Below, piece by piece: positions 22,491 to 33,234 of a stretch of 64,000 nt of DNA (position 1 is the stretch's first letter; every line of letters starts with the position of its first letter). The stretch covers positions 15,626,669-15,690,668 of the forward strand of contig CM072808.1 in assembly GCA_037013495.1 (NCBI GenBank), read 5' to 3'. The position numbers and the translations under genes are program-made. The notes beneath the pieces were generated by a model. It did not search any database. It worked only from the letters and a program-made list of their open reading frames with translations, and was not told where the DNA came from. The DNA is from Hippophae tibetana (taxonomy: Eukaryota; Streptophyta; Magnoliopsida; Rosales; Elaeagnaceae).

Positions 22491-22799
22491 TAAGTGATGT
22501 TTAACCTTACCATTTATGCAAAAAATATTTTTTATTTAACTATTAATGATGATATATACTTGATATATCTTTAATAACATTACAAGATGCATTTAAACTT
22601 ATTGAAGATCGATCCTCGTTATAAAAAAAGGAGGAGAAAAATGGTTGTATGATGAACATAAGTGAGAGCTTATTAATTGGTTTAGCAACCATGTAAGTGT
22701 CACATACAAGAATTCATTAGTACTTCTATGCAATGTTTTAAAATTTTGCTTTAAACACATTTCAAGTTTTTGTATACATAGATTCGAGATGAACTCAAC

Positions 22800-23455
22800 A
22801 AACTCAATCATAAAATAACAAAAAGTTTAGAATGGCTTACACATGGTCCAAAATTCGATGTCAAATCATTTTCTAGTTTCATAATTAATGGAGCGAGGTT
22901 TACGGATCAAGCTAGGGACAAAGTCCGAGTAAATCAAAATAATGGTGTGAATATGTTTGCACAAACTATGCAATTTGCCAGTTCAAAATATGGTAATCCT
23001 GTACTTTTTGATAGAACATATTATGGTATAATTCAAGAGATTTGGGAACTGGATTATGAGGTCTTCCATGAAACATCTTTCTTGTGTGATTGGGTCGAAG
23101 ATGTTATCAATGTTGGATATAAAATAGATGATTTTGGATTTACCCTTGTAAATTTATCCAAGATAAGTCACACTAATGATCCTTTCACGTTAGCACTTCA
23201 TGTAAAACAAGTATTTTACGTGAGTGATCAAATTGACACAAGATGGTCTGTTATGTTAATGCCTCCACAAAAAGAGTTTTACCATTGGGATGCTTTAGAA
23301 GATGATGGCCCTATACTTGATACATTATCCAATATTAGTCATTTCTCAAACAAATTGCCTAATGTATGTGATGATCTAGTTGATGACGATGATTCTTCAT
23401 CATGGACTCGAAGTGATTATGAAGTAATATATGTATACGATCAACAACCTAATTA
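22800..23455 (+). pseudogene. DUF4216 region of CACTA I transposase gene
   Basis: The 169-residue frame 22947-23456 contains FASSKYGNPVLFDRTYYG, WELDY, CDWVEDV, LVNLSKI and FYVSDQIDTRWSVMLMP, typical of DUF4216, which ends TNP2-type transposase genes. The preceding text (NGARFTDQARDKVRVNQN) is in a different frame. The acidic C-terminus (DDDDSS) matches its counterpart in H. The stretch 22490-22800 between them looks like an intron plus degenerate coding sequence. Confidence 0.88.
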
Positions 23456-23566
23456 AACATAATGTATGTTCTATATTGTTCTAATAACTCTTGGATGTTT
23501 ATATATATGTATGTTCCTAAAATTGTCAAGTAATTTATATTTCTTCATTGTTTGCAGATATTTCAT

Positions 23567-23788
23567 GGATCCTAGGGTAATAGAGCTTGTAGATCCAAAT
23601 GATCCATTGAGGCATTTGAAAAAGAAGGGGTTGAGCGAATATACCTAATGTTCCACTTAACCCAAATGATAGAGTACCCATTCTATTTGATGTTACTGAT
23701 AATCTAATAGGAGAAAATGGCCAACAATTGAAATCTTCTATTGATATACTTGTAAAGTCAAGTATACCAATCAATATAAATGATTGGA
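23567..23788 (+). pseudogene. Second gene of CACTA I, 5' part (interrupted by H)
   Basis: A TTTGCAG acceptor at 23551-23557 precedes ATGGATCCTAGG at 23566-23577. The text MDPRVIELVDPNDPLRHL is followed by a frameshift, then IPININDW at the break. It resumes at 48640 with AQVDKA. The corresponding exon of H reads YNDWWKEV. It is related to the plant Ptta/En/Spm transposase family (PF03004). Confidence 0.75.
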
Positions 23789-25324
23789 CACTACTACAAT
23801 ATGTGCTTTTGGTCTCAGAATTTTAGCTTCGGTTCTTTTAAAAATTGAGGCCATAGGTTTTTGGCCACGGTTTGATAAAAACCGAGGCTATAGTGTATGC
23901 ATATAGCCTCGATTTTTTCAATAACTATGGCTATAAGTTAAATTACAAAAAAATATTTAAATTTATATAGGCACGATTATTAAATGACTGTGATTATAAT
24001 TAAAATAATAGAATTTTCAATATTAAATACTGTATGTCATTCATTTAAAAGAAATACAAAAATTAATTTACAATTTTTTTTATTTTTATCTATTATTAAT
24101 TTAATTTAATTTAATGTATTTTTATTTCTTATATAATATATATACATATATATATATCAAATTTTTTACTTTTTTTTTCTCCCTCCCTTATTTTTCCCTT
24201 TTATTTTTTCCAAAAATTTCATTTAATTAGTGCGTTGACCGCATGTGTGAACATACGGTAATATATATATATATATATTAATATATAATTTCTAATTAAT
24301 ATATATATATATATATATATTAACAACCGTACCTCTCGAGCAAAAATATTCACTACGTCCCTCTCACCAAGCATCACTACACCATGCCTTGTCGTGCCTG
24401 AAGAAATTGTAGACTTACAATAGCTTCTCCTTTCCAACACCTCCCTCGCACTCGTTCCTTTCCAGCAGCTTCTTCTTTTCTCTCTATTTCTTTTCTGTTC
24501 ATATTTCCCTATTTACAATATCAATTCATATATGTGTTGATTCTTAGTGGATTAGTTCTGCACATAATACATTTTAGTTAGGCTTATTTTTTTTAGTGTT
24601 ATAGAAATCTATCTCCCGTTATCTAATAATTGCCTCTAAATTTTTTTTCATTGTATTGCATAAGAACAGATTTGTAACACTTTTAGGGATTTAGGAATTG
24701 GCTATTTTTTGTGAGTATAGATTTTGGAAGTATGTTTATAATTTTCATTTGCAAAAAACTAGTGGATTTACAAATTTTCATTTACTGAGTTTAGATTTTG
24801 GATGTATGTTTAGATTTTCATTTGCTGAGTTTATATAAATTTTCAATATATATAAATAACAGTTTACAGAAAAAAAAAATTAGATATTCATTTGCTGGGT
24901 TTATATAAATTTTCAATATATATAAATAACAGTTTACATAAAAAACATATTGTTGCTCATCTTTTTGAATCAATCAAAAAAATATTAAATTGTTACTTAA
25001 AATAATACATTTTAATCAAATACTAATAAAAATAACATTGTTTATATTAGTTAGTATTTTACTTTTACTATTATATAAATTTTAAAAATATCGATTTTAT
25101 GATTTATTTAAAAAATATATACGACGTAATAAAAATAAGGTTTCATGATTGAAATAAAAATTATGACTAAAATACCCTATTTAAAAACTAAGTAAGGGTA
25201 GAAAATTGAGAGGCATAAACCTTTCATTTGATTGCGCGCCTTAATATTTTCACGAGCAAGTGTATACTTGTATTTTTTCCTTCTAATTTTTTTTCTAACC
25301 ATTACATGTGTTGTGTCATTTAGA
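23789..25324 (+). repeat. Left subterminal region of CACTA H
   Basis: 23806-23950 has at least four inverted or direct copies of a GAGGCCATA / CCTCGG type block. Beyond 23960 it is AT-rich with no coding content: AT runs at 24259-24280 and 24299-24320, and a 70-bp-spaced tandem duplication (24817-24869 and 24888-24939, landmark TATATATAAATAACAGTTTA). It probably also holds the promoter; no clear TATA box stands out from the AT background. Confidence 0.8.
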
Positions 25325-26339
25325 ATGGATAAGTCTTGGATGCATAAGCCAAAATTTTCACAAGAATATTTAGAAGGAGTAGAAGCGTTTTTTGAATTTT
25401 GATATGGTTGAATGCCGCAAAAGATAAGCCTATTTGATGTCCTTGAAAAGATTGCATAAACATAGAATTTCAAAATATTGATGATATACGAGATCATCTT
25501 ATTTGTAAAGGGATTTTTCGAACTTATATAAATTGGTATATGTATGTGAACCCCTAATTCAATAGAATGATGAAACAAACACATCACTAAACCATCGGAT
25601 CAAATCCATAGATATGGAGGATTTCACCATTGAGATGGTAAATGCAATAGAACATGAACCCAACATAAATTAGGATGAATTTAACAAGTTATTAGAAGAT
25701 GCAGAGAAACCACTTTATCATGGTTGCACAAATTTCACCAAGTTGTCTACAATAGTGAAATTTTACAACCTTAAAGTGAAACATGGTTTTCTGATGTCGG
25801 GTTCACTGCTATATTAAAGTTAACTCATGAAATGCTCCCAAAGATAAATGAGTTGCCTACTTCTCCGTATAAAGTGAAAAAAACATTTAGTAAGTTTGGT
25901 ATGGAGTATGTAAAGATTCACTATTGTCCAAATGATTGTATCCTTTATAGGAAACAATAAGAAAATGTTACTCAATGTCCGAAGTGTGGTACTTCAAGGT
26001 GGAAGCCTACATCAAATGGTAATGAAGTAAAATGAGTGTCAACTAAAGTGTTGTGGTACTTTTTTCCAATACCTCGTTTTAAGAGAATGTTTAAAAGTAA
26101 AGAGACATCGAAGATGTTGATATGGCATGCAGATAACAAATCCATGGATGGTATTTTGCGTCATCAAGTAGATTCCCCGTGTTGGAAGGTAGTAGATGAA
26201 AAATGGCTATATTTGGGTCGAAGCCTAGGAATTTGCGTCTTACTATTGCCACTGATGGGATCAACCCTCATATAAATCTAAGTAGTAGATACAGTTGTTG
26301 GCCAGTGATTATTGTCACATATAACCTTCCTCTTTGGTT
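25325..26339 (+). pseudogene. TNP2-type transposase gene of H, 5' part
   Basis: ATG at 25325 opens a transposase-associated domain (MDKSWMHKPKFSQEYLEGV, then frameshifted IDDIRDHLICKGFFRTY). From 25614 the N-terminal TNP2 text follows: LYHGCTNFTKLS, YNLKVKHGF, FGMEYVKIHYCPNDC, CPKCGTSRWK. The frame 26036-26275 has STKVLWYFFPIPRFKRMF and GILRHQVDSPCWK. It continues as SSRYSCWP.IIVTYNLPLWL-like text to 26339, where element G interrupts it between codons for Leu and Tyr. Coding continues at 31088. Stops at 25671, 25960 and 26031 and frameshifts disable it. The minus-strand frame over the same bases is a shadow. Confidence 0.87.
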
Positions 26340-27015
26340 ATATAAACGGTAAATCTTTTCTTCCCTTCAATTTTATTAGTTTTGTTTGTGTGTTTATTTG
26401 TATTTAATTTTGATTTTCCATTTATTTTTCTGCATTTTGATTTAATATCTTTTATTTGTTTATTGTCTTATTTCTATTTCTATTTTTATTTTATTTTATT
26501 TGCATTTTACTTATTTTAATTTGCACGTTGATGATAATAATGTGATTGTGATAACAAGTAGATTTTAGAAAACATTAAATTTTGCTTCGGTTTAAAGATA
26601 ATTTCAAATGTTGATTTTACCTAGTTGGCGACTCTTTTGGTATGTGGTATGTGGTATGATTTGGTTGATTAGTCTAAATGCCACATTTGAAATCAACATT
26701 TGAAATTATCTTTAAACCGAAAAGAGACGCCAACTAGGTAAAATCAACATTTGAAATTATCTTTAAACCGAAGCAAAATTTAATGTTTTCTAAAATCTAC
26801 TTGTTATCACAATCACATTATTATCATCAACATGCAAATTAAAATAAGTAAAATGCAAATAAAATAAAATAAAAATAGAAATAGAAATAAGACAATAAAC
26901 AAATAAAAGATATTAAATCAAAATGCAGAAAAATAAATGGAAAATCAAAATTAAACACAAATAAACACACAAACAAAACTAATAAAAATGAAGGGAAGAA
27001 AAGATTTACCGTTTA
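26340..27015. repeat. Long inverted repeat at the 3' end of element G
   Basis: Arm 1 (26340-26638) and arm 2 (26720-27015) are reverse complements of about 296 bp with only a few mismatches, separated by an 81-bp spacer. Arm 2 is the ordinary 3' untranslated sequence that follows the palindrome of G; arm 1 is the extra copy. The spacer repeats AAATTATCTTTAAACCGAA, which also occurs in arm 2 about 45 bp away. Arm 1 begins TAAACGGTAAATC immediately after the target duplication. A transcript across it would form a very stable hairpin. Confidence 0.93.
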
Positions 27016-28140
27016 ATACACCCCAACCAAAACCTTACATTGTCCTCAATGTAAGAAAGGAAAGAGAGATCTCCTTCCCGCCGGCAGTGAAACTGTCCTC
27101 GCTGGCGGTGAACGTAAGATTTTTTTCTTCTTAGATGGGATGGCATTGGCTTTAGCTCAATCTTGTTGGCTCCATTCTTTACCACTGAGTTTGGAGTTTC
27201 ATTTGTTCCCAACTCCTTAAATGTTTCATCACTGCATAAATATTCATTAGGTGCTGCCAGTAATTCAGAACATTGTCTCGTCCCTTCATCTTCCTCCTCA
27301 ATTGTTGCAGATTTCACAAGGCCAGCTTCTAGTGGTAGCAATGGAGTTCTCTCCTCAAAATTTTCCGAGATTAACCCGTCAAGAGTGTTAATTTGAAAAC
27401 AAGAATGTACATCACTTGGAACTTTTATTTCTTCAAAAACATCAAAAGTTACTTGTTCATCTTGCACCCGTAGAATGAGCTTTCCTTGCTGAACATCAAT
27501 CAATGTTCTTCCAGTTGCAAGGAACGGTCTCCCCAATATCAACGGTATCTCTCTATCTTTCTCCATGTCAAGCACCACGAAATCTACAGGGAAAATAAAT
27601 TTGTCGACTTTAATTAAAATATCCTCAATTACCCCTAGAGGATATTTCACCGTTCGATCCGCTAATTGTAAAGAGATTGAAGTGGGCTTCACTTCTCCCA
27701 GGCCTAGTTTCCTGAAAACAGAAAGTGGCATCAAATTAATGCTTGCTCCTAAATCACATAGGACTTTATCAAAATTGCAACTCCCTATAGTACAAGTTAT
27801 AGTAAAACTCTCTAGGTCTTTCAATTTATGTGGCAGTTTTCTTTGAAGAACTGCACTGCACTCCTCATTTAGCATGATAGTTTCATAATCTCCTAGCTTC
27901 CTCTTCTTTGATAGAATTTCCTTCATGAATTTTGCATACTTGGGAATTTGTTCCAACATCTCTGCAAAAGGAATGTTAATATGAAATTTCTTAAAAATAT
28001 CTAGAAATTTATCAAATTGATTATCAAGCTTTGAGGATATGGGATAGGAGGCTCATATTTCGCATATGGGGAAGGTTGAATATCTTGGGATCTTGATGGC
28101 TTTTCTTTAGATTATTCCATCTTTTTCTCCGATTTCCTCT
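27006..28140 (-). pseudogene. pro: Aspartic protease (gag-pro) pseudogene of element G
   Basis: The 317-residue minus-strand frame 27006-27959 begins in the pre-protease stretch (YAKFMKEILSKKR) and includes the active site CDLGASINLMP, then LADRTVKYPLGVIEDIL, VLDMEKDREIPLILGRPF and VQDEQVTFDVFEEIK. It reaches the hinge before reverse transcriptase (IELKPMPSHLR) and then changes to an unrelated GC-rich segment, HRQRGQFHCRREG. It ends in the sequence that encodes the CATTGAGGACAATG palindrome. So pol has been removed at the protease/RT hinge. From 27960 to 28140 the linker continues in another frame with stops. Confidence 0.9.
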
Positions 28141-29514
28141 ACCATTCAAGTTCTTTACCACTTCTCAATGTGATAGCCTTTACATGCTCTTTGGGATTTA
28201 TTGTGTCACTAGGTAGCGATCCTTGAGACCTTTCTGTAATCTGCTTTGAAAGCTGCCCCAGTTGGTTTTGGATGTCCCTGTTGATTGCCTCTTGATTTCT
28301 GAAATTTGCTCTTGTCTCCTCAATGAACTTTCCCAAAATTTCTTCCAAATCTGTTTGTTTTTTCTCTTGGGGTTGGTAGGAAGATGATGACTGTTTGAAT
28401 CCCCCTTGGTTATTTCCCCATGAAAAATTAGGATGATTCCTCCAACCTGGATTATAGGTGTTTGAATATGGGTTATCTTGAGGATTTTGGAAATTTGAAA
28501 CATAATTTTCTTGCTCAGCATTTGGTTAAGCAAATGGATTTTCAACTTGGCACTCGATACTAGCATGATTTCCACCACATAAATCACATTGTGCAGTTGG
28601 TTTGAATTCGAATTTGGAGGACAAAGAATCCATCTTTCTTGAAAGAACAGCAACTTGAGTCGACAAAGCATTCACTGAATCAATTTCATGCACTGATGCT
28701 GGTCTTTTTGCAATTACCCGCTCTTAATGCCACTGATTGTTGTTTTCTGCCATAATCTCTAACAACTCATGAGCATCCTCCGGTATTTTTCCCTTTAAAG
28801 ACCCTCCAGCTGCAGCATCAATCATTGCACGATAGTTTGAAACCAACCCATTATAAAATATAGAGACTTGCAGCCAAATTGGTATACCATGATGTGGGCA
28901 CTTCCTCAACATTTCTTTGAATCTTTCCCAAGCTTCATACAATGATTCTTGGTCATACTGTGTAAAAGATGTGATTTCATTCCTCAATTTTGCCGTCTTA
29001 GCAAGAGGAAAGAACTTGGATAAGAATTTCTGAACCAATTCATTCCATGTTGTAATTGATCCCGGTGGTAATGAGTTTAGCCACTCCTTGGCTTTATCCC
29101 GAAGTGAAAAAGGAAAAACCCTTAATCTTACAGCATCTTCGGACACACCATTTATCTTGTAAAGATCACACACCTCCAGAAAGTAAGCAATATGTGCATT
29201 TGGATCATCCTATGACATTCCCCCAAACTGATTTGATTGAACCATTTGGATAAAGGATGGTTTTATCTCAAAGTTATTGGCTTGAATAGCTGGCCTCCTT
29301 ATACCCGAAATAGTCCCAGCAACATTAGGTGCAGCATAATCCCTCAAAGCTCTACGATTTCCACCTCCCTCAACAAATGGTGGATCCATGGCTGATTGTC
29401 TATTAGGAGCTGAAGTTGAACGTCTTCTCTCTCGGTTTAGACGCCTATATGTTCTATCAATCTCGAGATCAAATGGAAGAAGGTTAAGGCTTCTTGTACA
29501 TCTCATACAAAAAT
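28130..29514 (-). pseudogene. gag: gag pseudogene of element G (nearly intact)
   Basis: The minus-strand frame starts MRCTRSLNLLPFDLEIDRT (about 29506) and has the Athila gag core: RDYAAPNV, QANNFEIKPSFIQM, DDPNAHI, DLYKINGVSEDAVRLR, FPFSLRDKAKEWL, YEAWERFKEMLRKCPHH and MIDAAAGGSLKG. A CX2CX4HX4C knuckle (CDLCGGNHASIEC) lies at about 28550-28590, followed by NTYNPGWRNHPNFSW and NRDIQNQLGQLSKQI. Single stops near 29211, 28724 and 28527 and one at about 28138, with no large deletion, are the only visible lesions. It is the best-preserved gag in the window. Confidence 0.92.
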
Positions 29515-29690
29515 CCTACAACCAGAAAATCAACTAGCACAAAAACAACACAAAGTTACCCTTCTTTTTTTATGATAAATAAAATAAAATAGCAAAATAA
29601 ACAAAATTAAAAATGAAACAATGATAAAGAAAATTAACTTCAAATTAAAACTAAGATTAGGTAGTATCGATATTAATAAAATCAAACCAC

Positions 29691-29708
29691 TCCCCGGCAA
29701 CGGCGCCA
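29691..29708 (-). other. Primer-binding site of element G (tRNA-Asp)
   Basis: On the minus strand, TGGCGCCGTTGCCGGGGA is a perfect 18-base complement to the plant tRNA-Asp(GUC) 3' end, six bases after the LTR end (29715). Confidence 0.95.
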
Positions 29709-29714
29709 AAAACT

Positions 29715-31087
29715 TGATGCTTATTTTCGCAAGTGTACGAATCATTCAAGTAATAAAGTGTACAAAAGTACGGATATCGAACCCACAAGGAATGGCGTTA
29801 TTAAGTACCGAAATTGATTAATCCTAATTTTATTTGAAAACCGAATTGTTGAATTTGTTTAAAAAGTAAATTAACTTAAAACTAAACACAAATAACAAAA
29901 TTTAATGTTTTTCACAAATGATTAAAAACGCTAAGGCATTTGATTTCGCTAAATCAATTCAATCCGATTTCAAGTCATGTTATATGAGAATCAAAGTTAA
30001 AAGTGATGGTTGAAAAACCCAAATTTACCTAATACTCTCTCTCGAGTTATATTAGAATTACTTATCTATGAAAACCGACTATATTTCTATGAAGATTTAA
30101 TCACAAACAATTACATTACGATTTATGGAATTTCTAGAATAACCACATACATCATGCATTAGTTCTCACACTTGCATTCAACATACGGTATTTATCACAA
30201 GAAGCGTTCATTACACATCTCCTCTCGGTCTCAATATAATGCAACAAATCATTTAAATCTTGATTAGAAATTTAAAAGCATTAAGCATGGAAATAAATAC
30301 TCAACTTGAAAACAATGAATTCATATAACGATAACACAAAAAATCAGATTTTCTTGATTCAACTACATCATAGCATTAGCAAAAACGAATTAGTTCATAA
30401 CGAAAATAAGAACAAACATATTCTCAATTGAATCCATGAACAAACAATCTGAATAAAATGCAGAAAATAAAAGCTAAGGAGAAGAGATGAAAAACTCTTG
30501 AAGATGAAGACTTGGTAGCAACAATGGTGATGATCCTTCAAGCTTCTCCAACCTTTCTCTCCAAAATTTCCTTTTCTCCTCCAAAAACAACTTAGATCTG
30601 CTCTCTCTGCCATCCCCCTCTTTCTCCATCATATTGTATATATAGATCTAGGGTTTGGGGGGAAATTTTGGAACAAAACAACAAAAAAATATGTTTTCAG
30701 ACGAAACTCGTCGGCGGCAAGATTTCTGGAAAATAATTTTTTTGGTTTTTCGATTTTGGCCGGCGGCCAAATTAATGTGGCCGGCGGTTAGATGCATTTG
30801 GCTGGTGGCGAGATGAATTTACCAAAATTTATGCTCTCGGGAAGATTTTCGCCGACGGCAGGAGTTCTAAATTTTGAAACTTTTGTTTTCTTTTTATTTT
30901 CACTCAATCTCAATCATTGAACTTTGTCCCAAACTTTTCCAAAATCATGATTTTACCTGAAATTGCACTTTAAACACGAAATACCCGTGAAATGACATTT
31001 GTGGATTAAATAATCAAGTAAACGCAATTTTCACACAAATATCAACATTTAAATCATAACAAAAATGCAATAATTTGACTCTTATCA
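29715..31087 (-). repeat. 5' LTR of element G
   Basis: On the minus strand it starts TGATAAGAGTCAAATTATTGC and ends AAGCATCA. It is 1373 bp long and there is no second copy in the window. A TATATATACAATATG box lies on the minus strand at about 30630-30645, with a CT-rich transcript start region after it. The U3 part holds five GC-rich units with GCCGGCGG-type cores (about 30705-30860), unlike the AT-rich rest. The short minus-strand frames here (30395-30613) have no recognisable content. Confidence 0.9.
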
Positions 31088-32194
31088 TTATACATGAAAA
31101 GGAAATTTATGATGCTTTCCATGTTAATTTCCGGACCAAACAACCGGGTAATGACATTGATGTCTACTTGGAGGCTCTTATTGATGACTTGAAGAAACTT
31201 TGTGGCAAAGGAATTGAAGTGTATGACTCATACAAAAAGGATTACTTCAATCTTAAAGTAGTGGTATTATGGACATATGACCAAGGGGTACAATGCATGT
31301 CCAGTATGCAGTGAGAAAACTTGTGCTCAATATCTAGTTCATTCAAAAAAGATTTCTTTTGCTGGACATACTCGATTCTTGCCAAAAGGGCATAAGTTTC
31401 GATCTCGAAAGAAAGGTGTAAGTAACAATGAAGAAGAAGATACTCTAGTGGCTTTGTAGGGAGAAGAAGTGTTACACAAATTACAAGGTATGATCTACAA
31501 GAAGTTGGGAAAATGGGACTTAGTTTTGAAAGCAACGGCTAAATTACAACGAAAATTCAGAGGAACAGAAAAAGGAAAAGAAATGCAAAAAGAAAAAGGT
31601 TGTATAGGGAAAATAAAATTCAAAATGATTGCAAAGAAGAAGGTAAAACCTGACATCGGTAACAAATGTTGGAAGAAGCATATTCGTCGTGAAATCATTC
31701 TTCTTTGTTTTTTCTTCAATTCCATTTGCAAGAAAACAATTGTAGAATCTGAGCTACATAAAGTACAAGTTGAACTTGTTGAGACATTATGCTTACTTGA
31801 AAATTATTTTCCACCTTCATTTTTTGATATCATGGTTCACTTAACTATTCACCTCGTTAGAGAAGTGCAATTATATGGTCCTATATACATGCGATGGATG
31901 TATCTTTTTGAAAGATTCATGAAGTTTTTGAAAGGTTATGTTTGTAACCGTAATCGACCAGAGGGTTACATAGTTGAGTGTTATATTGCAAAAGAAGCTA
32001 TTGAGTTTTACTCTGAGTATCTATCTGGTGTATCCACAATTGGAATCCCTCAGCCTAGGTTTTCATTGGGTGGTGGTTTAGAGAATATTGGTGAACCAAT
32101 AAGTTCAGGCTCAGTTGAAACCATCATGCAAGTTCAATGGGAACAAATTCCTCATTTGGTGCTTGCAAACAATAAAGAGATTGAACCAACATAA
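31088..32194 (+). pseudogene. TNP2 transposase of H, 3' part with DUF4218 region
   Basis: Coding resumes after element G with YMKRKF-equivalent text, then DIDVYLEALIDDLKKL, MTKGYNACPVC, YLVHSKKISFAGHTRFLPKGHKFR and LHKLQGMIYKKLGKW. In 31469-32194 an in-frame deletion joins NKCWKK directly to HIRREI. The part missing relative to I is the block with WELPYWKYLY, DAMHIEKNVCESLIGT and the following 100 residues, the central transposase core. DUF4218 text follows (FFNSICKKTI, PPSFFDIMVHLTIHLVREVQ, MRWMYLFERFMKFLKGYV). Because of this deletion the H protein could not be an active transposase even without stops. Confidence 0.87.
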
Positions 32195-32289
32195 GGTAAA
32201 AACGGTTTCATTTAAATCTAAATTTCATAATTTCTTAAATTATCTTTTCATATGTTACTCACATTACTAATATGGAACCTCAGAACAGG

Positions 32290-33006
32290 AGAAAATGAGA
32301 GAAATGGTTTCAAGATGAACACAATCGTAATTTTATTTATTGGTTTCGAGATAAAGTTATGGACGAGTTAAGTATCTCTAATAATTCCATCACAGAAACT
32401 ATAAGGTGGCTAGCAAAGGGGTTACAGTATGATGTTATCAAGTATCATGGATATGTTATAAATGGTTTTCGATTTACAACAAAGGCAAGGGATGAAATTC
32501 GTGTTAATCAAAATAGTAGGGTTATGTTAAATGCTCAAGCTTTGAAATTTGCAAGTTCTAAGGATAATAACCTGATACTATCTGAAAGGACTTATTATGG
32601 AGTTATTCAAGAAGTTTGGGAGTTAGAATATCATATGTTTCATGTTTCAATATTCTTGTGTGACTGGGTTGAGGATAATCAAATTGCAATTTGTAAGAGC
32701 GAATTAGGATTAACTCTTGTTAACCTTGGTAAGATAGGTCATCGAGATGACCTATTCACCATGGCCACTCATGCTAACCAAGTTTTCTATGTAGAAGATC
32801 CTATAGACACAAAGTGGTCAGTTGTGTTGATACCGTCTAAGCGAGAGTTTTATCACAAAGAGGAAGAATTAAATGAAATTTTGTCTGAATATGGATCTTT
32901 TTCCATCAATATACCTAACTCAAATGATGCTAATTATTTAGAAGATGATAATTCAATATATATGCGCAATGATTGTGAGCCAACTTGGATTGATCAAGGA
33001 AGATAA
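32290..33006 (+). pseudogene. DUF4216 region of the H transposase gene (intact exon)
   Basis: A 215-residue uninterrupted frame (32359-33006) contains IRWLAKGLQYDVIKYHGY, INGFRFTTKARDEIRVNQN, LSERTYYGVIQEVWELEY, CDWVEDNQI, LVNLGKIG and FYVEDPIDTKWSVVLIPSKR. It is the best-preserved domain of the H transposase and is about 60 percent similar by eye to the copy in I. The 32195-32290 gap has a plausible intron (donor GTAAAAAC, acceptor CCTCAG). It ends with acidic residues and a natural TAA. Confidence 0.88.
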
Positions 33007-33126
33007 CTTTTTTCTTTATTTGCATTGTTTTTGTTAGGTATGCATCATAAAATATTGAATGTGTTTGTTTCTATTTACAACTTACGTCTATAATTATGAT
33101 TTTATTATTTATATTCGATTATAAAT

Positions 33127-33128
<2 letters not shown>

Positions 33129-33198
<70 letters not shown>
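33129..33198. repeat. (AT)n microsatellite in H
   Basis: A pure AT run of about 70 bp between the two genes of H. Confidence 0.97.
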
Positions 33199-33201
<3 letters not shown>

Positions 33202-33234
33202 TTTATAATGCTTTCATTCTTTGTCTATAGGTAT

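Larger units (their letters stand above)
26340..31087 (-). mobile_element. Element G: Athila-like retrotransposon with fold-back 3' end
   Basis: It is read on the minus strand and is inserted in the transposase gene of H with target duplication TTATA (26335-26339 and 31088-31092). Removing it restores the transposase reading PLWLYMKRKF. It has a 5' LTR (29715-31087), an intact tRNA-Asp PBS, gag and protease with few lesions, then a jump to 3' untranslated sequence with the CATTGAGGACAATG palindrome. There is no pol and no 3' LTR. Its downstream end is instead a long inverted repeat that finishes exactly at the target duplication. Its low number of stops suggests it is one of the younger elements here. 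Confidence 0.88.

Noticed and set aside
25177..25587. 136-residue minus-strand frame
   Set aside because: It is antisense to the transposase-associated domain of H, which reads well on the plus strand from 25325.
27163..27846. Plus-strand frames opposite the protease of element G
   Set aside because: Shadows of the clear minus-strand protease frame.
29691..29708. Possible tRNA gene
   Set aside because: Only the 18-base complement of a tRNA-Asp end is present, at the position of a primer-binding site; no cloverleaf follows.
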